Source: Cristatella mucedo (lineage: Eukaryota; Bryozoa; Phylactolaemata; Cristatellidae). Taken from it: a DNA stretch of 15,060 nt. Positions 11,169-15,060 of the stretch are shown here, piece after piece; position 1 is the stretch's first letter; every line of letters begins with the position of its first letter. The notes below the pieces were generated by a model that was not told the DNA's origin, searched no databases, and worked only from the letters and a program-made list of their open reading frames with translations. The stretch lies in the NCBI GenBank assembly GCA_009760855.2, contig WPIO01000643.1, positions 1 through 15,060 of the forward strand. The letters are read 5' to 3'. The position numbers and the translations under genes were made by a program.

Positions 11169-11334
11169 GTGCGAAACGTGTTATTTACGTGCGAAATGCT
11201 TTAAACATGGTGCAGCACTCTGCTGCACGTCAGCACACGCTCCGACAGGCAGATTGGAAGTTTCTAGACATTCCGCAGTCGCTCCGAAATGCAGATTTGA
11301 AGTTTCTACATATTCCGCGATCTGATGCGAACTT
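11169..11334 (+). repeat. Out-of-register hybrid monomer, 166 bp
   Basis: The copy runs from position 1 to about 108 as a GACAGGCAGATTGG-type variant, ending CTAGACATTCCGC, and then steps back to AGTC-GCTCCGAAATGCAG, that is to the middle of the unit, before finishing normally. The net gain is 42 bp. The first part is the same subfamily as 3540-3663 and 12939-13062, while the second part carries the GAAATG marker. The joint therefore links two different monomers out of register, as expected after unequal exchange or end joining. Confidence 0.8.
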
Positions 11335-12473
11335 GTGCGAAACGTATCATTTACGTGCGAAATGCGTTAAACATGGTGCAGCACTCTGCTGCCAGTCAGC
11401 GCACGCTCCGAAATGCAGAATATACGTTTTTACATATTCCGCGATCTGATGCGAACTTGTGCGAAACGTGTTATTTACGTGCGAAATGCTTTAAACATGG
11501 TGCAGCACTCTGCTGCCAGTCAGCTCACGCTCCGAAATGCAGATTTGAAGTTTCTACATATTCCGCGATCTGGTGCGAACTTGTGCGAAACGTGTTATTT
11601 ACGTGCGAAATGCTTTAAACATGGTGCAGCACTCTGCTGCATGTCAGGGCACGCTCCGAGATGCAGATTTAAAGTTTCTACATATTCCGCGATCTGCTGC
11701 GAACTCGTGCGAAACGTGTTATTTACGTGCGAAATGCTTTAAACATGGTTGGCAGCACTCTGCTGCAAGTCAGCGAACACGCTCCGACATGCAGATTTGA
11801 AGAAGTTTTCTACATATTCCGCGATCTGATCCGAACTTGTGCGAAACGTGTTATTTACGTGCGAAATGCTTTAAACATGGTGCAGCACTCTGCTGCCAGT
11901 CAGTGCACGCTCCGACATGCAGATTTAAAGTTTCTACATATTCCGCGATCTGGTCCGAACTCGTGCGAAACGTGTTATTTACGTGCGAAATGCTTTAAAC
12001 ATGGTGCAGCACTCTGCTGCCAGTCAGTGCACGCTCCCGAAATGCAGATTTGAAAGTTTGTACATATTCCGCGATCTGGTGCGGACTTGTGCGAAACGTG
12101 TTATTTACGTGCGAAATTGCTTGTAAACATGGTGTGCAGCACTCTGCTGCCAGTCAGCGCACGCTCCGACATGCAGATTTGAAGTTTCTACATATTCCGC
12201 GATCTGGTGCGAACTCGTGCGAAACGTGTTATTAACGTGCGAAATGCTTTAAACGTGGTGCAGCACTCTGCTGCCAGTCAGCGCACGCTCCGACATGCAG
12301 ATTTGAAGTTTCTACACATTCCGCGATCTGATTGCCAAACTCGTGCGCCAAACGTGTTATTTACGTGCGAAATGCTTTAAACATGGTGCAGCACTCTGCT
12401 GCCAGTCAGCGTACGCTCCGAAATGCAGATATACTAAGTTTCTATATCATATTCGCCGATCTGTTCCGAACTT

Positions 12474-12597
12474 GTGCGAAACGTGTTATTTACGTGCGAA
12501 ATGCTTTAAACATGGTGCAGCACTCTGCTGCCAGTCAGCGCACGCTCCGACATGCAGATTTGAAGTTTCTACATATTCCGCGATCTGGTGCGAACTC
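12474..12597 (+). repeat. Reference monomer (consensus copy, 124 bp)
   Basis: This copy carries the majority base at every position I compared, so it serves as the reference unit. It has 31 C and 30 G in 124 bp (49% G+C) and 11 CpG counting the junction with the next copy. The unit contains one TTTAAA (12505-12510), one perfect inverted repeat (12517-12531) and three GTGCGAA words counting the copy at its 3' edge. The copy at 1496-1619 differs from it only at the last base (T for C), although it lies about 11 kb away, which shows strong homogenisation or recent amplification. The choice of first base is a convention. Confidence 0.93.
12517..12531. repeat. Perfect inverted repeat in each monomer (representative)
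   Basis: GCAGCA is followed by CTC and then TGCTGC, its exact reverse complement: a 6-bp stem with a 3-nt loop at monomer positions 44-58. An overlapping shorter dyad, GTGC-A-GCAC, sits at 42-50. The element is intact in most regular copies (for example 10964-10978) and is lost in both deleted monomers. Dyad symmetry is described for centromeric satellites that lack CENP-B boxes; a role here is inference. Confidence 0.85.
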
Positions 12598-12624
12598 GTG
12601 CGAAACGTGTTATTTACGTGCGAA
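12588..12624 (+). repeat. GTGCGAA triplet spanning the monomer junction (representative)
   Basis: GTGCGAA occurs at 12588-12594, 12598-12604 and 12618-12624, with starts 10 and 20 bp apart, about one and two helical turns. In monomer numbering these are positions 115, 1 and 21. The second and third copies extend to a 9-bp direct repeat, CGTGCGAAA. Regular copies keep the pair at 1 and 21 more constantly than the one at 115, which varies as CTGCTGCGAA, CTGATGCGAA or CTGCTCCGAA. Confidence 0.85.
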
Positions 12625-12721
12625 ATGCTTTAAACATGGTGCAGAACTCTGCTGCCATTCAGGGCACGCTCCGACATGCAGATTTGAAGTTTCTACATAT
12701 TCCGCGATCTGGTGCGAACTC

Positions 12722-12814
12722 GTTTAAAACGTGTTATTTACGTGCTGCACTTCAGCGCACGCTCCGACATGCAGATTTGAAGTTTCTACATATTCCGCGA
12801 TCTGGTGCGAACTC
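12722..12814 (+). repeat. Internally deleted monomer, 93 bp
   Basis: After GTTATTTACGTGC the sequence continues with TGCACTTCAGCGCACGC, so consensus positions of about 25-55 are absent (31 bp, matching the 93-bp length). TGC is present on both sides of the joint in the parent sequences, giving a 3-bp microhomology. The right-hand parent was a CTGCACTTCAG-type monomer like those at 1744-1991. The start is also altered to GTTTAAAACGTG. Both neighbours are full 124-bp copies, which argues against a general quality problem here. Confidence 0.82.
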
Positions 12815-12938
12815 GTGCGAAACGTGTTATTTACGTGCGAAATGCTTTAAACATGGTGCAGCACTCTGCTGCCAGTTAGTGCACGCTCCGACATGAAGAT
12901 TTGAAGTTTCTACACATTCCGCGATCTGGTGCGAACTC

Positions 12939-13062
12939 GTGCGAAACGTGTTATTTACGTGCGAAATGCTTTAAACATGGTGCAGCACTCTGCTGCAAGT
13001 CAGCACGCGCTCCGACAGGCAGATTGGAAGTTTCTAGACATTCCGCGATCTGCTCCGAACTC
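12939..13062 (+). repeat. Second full copy of the GACAGGCAGATTGG variant monomer
   Basis: It carries the same linked changes as the copy at 3540-3663: GACAGGCAGATTGGAAG, CTAGACATT, CTGCTCCGAAC and CTTGCG at the junction. It differs at the CAGCACGCGCTCC and CTGCAAGTC segments. The two lie 67 monomers apart by my count. Independent origin of four shared changes is very unlikely, so both derive from one ancestral variant. Confidence 0.85.
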
Positions 13063-13310
13063 TTGCGAAACGTGTTATTTACGTGCGAAATGCTTTAAAC
13101 ATGGTGCAGCACTCTGCTGCCAGTCAGTGCACGCTCCGACTGGCAGATTTAAAGTTTCTACATATTCCGCGATCTGCTGCGAACTCGTGCCAAACGTGTT
13201 ATTAACGTGCGAAATGCTTTAAACATGGTGCAGCACTCTGCTGCCAGTCAGCGCACGCTCCGAAATGCAGATTTGAAGTTTCTACATATTCCGCGATCTG
13301 CTAAGCGAAA

Positions 13311-14120
13311 CTCGTGCGTGCGAAACGTGTTATTTACGTGGCGAAATGCTTTAAAACATGGTGCAGCACTCTGCTTGCAGTCAGTCGTGCACGCTTCCGA
13401 CATGCAGATTTGAAGTTTCTACATATTCCGCGATCTGATGCAAACTCGTGCGAAACGTGTTATTTACGTGCGAAATGCTTCAAACATGGTGCAGCACTCT
13501 GCTGCAGTCAGGTCACGGCACGCTCCGAACATGCGAGATTTAAAGTTTCTACATATTCGTCCGCGATCTGATGCTGCGAAACATGCGTGCGAAAACGTGT
13601 ATTTACGTAGCGAAATGGCTTTAAACATGGGTGCAGCACTCTGCGCTGCCTGTCCAGTGCAGCCCAGCTACGAAAGTCCTCCGAATAGAGTAGCAGATTT
13701 ATAAGTTTCTACATATTCCGCGATCTGCTGCAGAACTCTTGCGAAACGTGTTATTTACGTGCGAAATGCTTTAAACATGGTGCAGCACTCTGCTGCCAGT
13801 CATTGCACGCTCCGACATGCAGATTCAAAGTTTCTACATATTCCGCGATCTGGTGCGAACTCGTGCGAAACGTGTTATTTACGTGCCAAATGCTTTAAAC
13901 ATGGGTGCAGCACTCTGCTGCCAGTCAGCGCACGCTCCGACATGCAGATTTGAAGTTTTCTAGATATTCCGCGATCTGCTCCGAACTTCGTGCGAAACGT
14001 AGTATATTTTACGTAGCGAAATGGCTTAAACATGGTGCAGCACTCTGCTGCCAGTCACCGCACGCTCCGACATGCATAATATACGTTTCTACATATTCCG
14101 CGATCTGGTGCCGAAACTCG
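13311..14120 (+). repeat. Mixed regular and irregular satellite block
   Basis: Intervals here are 131, 139, 152, 124, 127 and 130 bp. Copies at 13739-13990 are near consensus, whereas those at 13448-13738 carry insertions such as GATGCTGCGAAACATGCGTG near 13569 and a disturbed centre at about 13644-13695. This is a transition from the regular block to the irregular right end. No gene is supported. Confidence 0.75.
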
Positions 14121-15060
14121 TGCGAAAACGTGTTACTCATACGTAGCGAAAATGCTTTTAAACATGGGGATTGCAGGCAACTCCTGCTGGCAGTCAGTGC
14201 GACGCTCGAAATGCAGATTTGAAGTTTCTACACTATGTCCGCGATCTGATGCGAAAACTTGTGCGAAACGTGTTATTTACGATGCCGGGAAATGCTTTGA
14301 GAACAAACCATGGGTCAGCACTCTTGCGGCCAGTTCCAGCTCCACTCCCCCGCTCCTGAATGCGGATTTGAAAGGTTTCGTACATATTCCGCGATTGGTG
14401 CTGCAAAATTCGTGCCAAAGCGTGCTAGTTAGCTGCGTAACGACTGTGAACATGGATGCAAGCAACTGTGCATGTCGAAACCAGCGCGACACGATCGACA
14501 AGCATGACTTAGCGTTTTATCCATATTCGCGACGATCTGAGTGCGAAACTTGTACCGTGAAAAGTTGTGTATTAACAGTGCGAAATGCTTTAAACATGGC
14601 TGCAGCAATCTGCTCAGCATGTCAGGGGTCGCTGCCGACAGTTTTGGCCATGATTTGGCATAGTGGGGGTGTAGGATCCTTCCTGCCGATCTCCTGCCAA
14701 CTCGTGCCGAATCACGTGTTCTGCTTACGTGGCGAAGTCCATTGGTCAAAGACATGTCGCAGCACTCTGATCAAAGCAGGAACCCGCTCCGAAGGGATTG
14801 AAGGTTCTAGACATTTGCGAGTGTATAGGCCGAACCTCGATGGCGACAGTGTTATGTACGTGCGAGAAGGCTTTACCATGGTGCAGCATCTTGCTGCAGT
14901 CATGCACGTCGACATGCAGATCTAAAAGTTTGTCTACATATTCCGCATCTGTGCGAACTTGTGCGAAACGATGTTGTTAGATGAGAAAAATGCTTTAAAC
15001 ATGGGCCAGCCTCGCTGCCAGTCAGCCCACTGTTCTCTCGAAATGCAGATTGGAAGTTTC
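14121..15060 (+). repeat. Irregular right end of the window, weakest sustained match
   Basis: Monomer starts are still placeable at about 14261, 14412, 14552, 14704, 14838 and 14961, with spacing of 123-152 bp. However, many landmarks are changed by substitution as well as insertion, for example GCGTTTTATCCATATTCGCG at 14513-14532. The final 100 bp are a partial copy. The open frames crossing this stretch are satellite translations. Whether this is true divergence toward an array edge or poor consensus cannot be told from sequence alone. Confidence 0.7.

Larger units (their letters stand above)
9640..13310 (+). repeat. Main regular satellite block, about 29 monomers
   Basis: This is the longest well-ordered part. 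Between starts at 10295 and 13187, 23 monomers take 2892 bp; more than half of the intervals are exactly 124 bp, and most of the rest are explained by identifiable small events. Variation is mainly single substitutions at a few sites: CAGCGC, CAGTGC or CAGCAC near position 63; GACATG or GAAATG near 75; TTTGAAG or TTTAAAG near 86; CTGGTGC, CTGCTGC or CTGATGC near 112; and AACTCGTG or AACTTGTG at the junction. These sites are the raw material for higher-order analysis. No gene is supported in it. Confidence 0.9.
1..15060 (+). repeat. Satellite DNA array, 124-bp monomer, about 110 head-to-tail copies
   Basis: Every part of the window aligns to one repeating unit. Taking GTGCGAAACGTG as monomer position 1, copies begin at 1, 131, 282, 431, 570, 713, 862, 987, 1112, 1236 and so on to 14961, the last truncated by the window end. 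About 27 successive start-to-start distances are exactly 124 bp. Landmarks in order are GTGCGAAACGTG (1-12), TTTACGTGCGAAATG (16-30), TTTAAACATGG (32-42), GCAGCACTCTGCTGC (44-58), CACGCTCCGACATGCAG (68-84), GTTTCTACATATTCCGCG (92-109) and GTGCGAACTC (115-124). All copies share one orientation. No unique DNA flanks the array, so its full length is unknown. This organisation is known from centromeric and pericentromeric satellites of eukaryotes; that location is inferred here, and I do not recognise the family. The strand label is arbitrary. Confidence 0.97.

Noticed and set aside
10911-11204. Recurring open frames of about 97 codons (MRTRAKRVIYVRN... type) that look like a repeated protein family
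   Set aside because: They are the satellite read through its three frames in turn, since 124 is one more than a multiple of 3. They end at the TAA in TTTAAA, have no separate coding signal, and appear at every monomer offset. The longest ones arise where insertions happen to skip a stop.
12474-12597. tRNA-type internal promoter (A and B boxes) on the minus strand, as in a tRNA-derived SINE or pol III gene
   Set aside because: GTTCGCACC resembles the B-box core GWTCRANNC but lacks its invariant A, and the A-box-like TGGCAGCAGAGTG needs an extra base. There is no cloverleaf, T-run terminator or poly(A) tail in the unit.
14152-14925. Longest open frame in the window, 257 codons
   Set aside because: It lies in the noisiest right-hand part and still tracks monomer landmarks from copy to copy. 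I see no domain, start context or composition change that would set it apart from satellite.
1-15060. Inverted (tail-to-tail) monomer blocks
   Set aside because: Checking landmarks along the window, every recognisable monomer is in the same orientation; I found no reverse-complement copy.
1-15060. Telomeric repeats, rDNA spacer or 5S gene cluster
   Set aside because: No short telomere-type repeat is present, and no rRNA or 5S sequence could be recognised between or within the monomers.

Overview
The whole window is one uninterrupted tandem array of a satellite DNA. I can trace about 110 monomers, all head-to-tail in the same orientation, from base 1 to base 15060, where the last copy is cut off. 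The consensus monomer is 124 bp (about 49% G+C); 12474-12597 reads as a consensus copy. I found no protein-coding gene, RNA gene, transposon, CRISPR array or origin that I could support. The open frames present are by-products of the repeat: 124 is not a multiple of 3, so each monomer is read in a new frame, and most long forward frames end at the TAA inside the TTTAAA carried by almost every monomer. An array of this type and size indicates a eukaryotic nuclear genome, in centromeric, pericentromeric or other heterochromatin. I do not recognise the family and cannot name the species.

Layout. The array alternates between two textures. Regular stretches (about 862-2010, 2830-3800, 9640-13310, and patches in 13311-14120) have monomers of exactly 124 bp, or nearly so, differing by a few substitutions. 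Irregular stretches (about 1-861, 2011-2829, 3801-9639, 14121-15060) have the same monomer full of one- to few-base insertions. Start-to-start spacing there averages about 144-149 bp in the first three and about 137 bp near the right end, and homopolymer runs reach 13 bases. Length gain almost without loss looks more like uncorrected long-read error than evolutionary decay, so the irregular blocks should not be read as old monomers without checking reads.

Inside the monomer there is real structure: three copies of GTGCGAA spaced 10 and 20 bp apart across the monomer boundary, a perfect 6-bp inverted repeat with a 3-nt loop (GCAGCA-CTC-TGCTGC), a TTTAAA palindrome, and 11 CpG per monomer, more than base composition predicts. 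The array also records its own turnover: two internally deleted monomers with short microhomology at the joints, one 166-bp out-of-register hybrid, one short local duplication, several recurring diagnostic variants, and a stretch at 10295-11168 where two variant sites together give a four-monomer (496-bp) pattern. I see no evidence for a new genetic system beyond the satellite itself. The most useful results are the monomer architecture, the higher-order traces and the quality mosaic.
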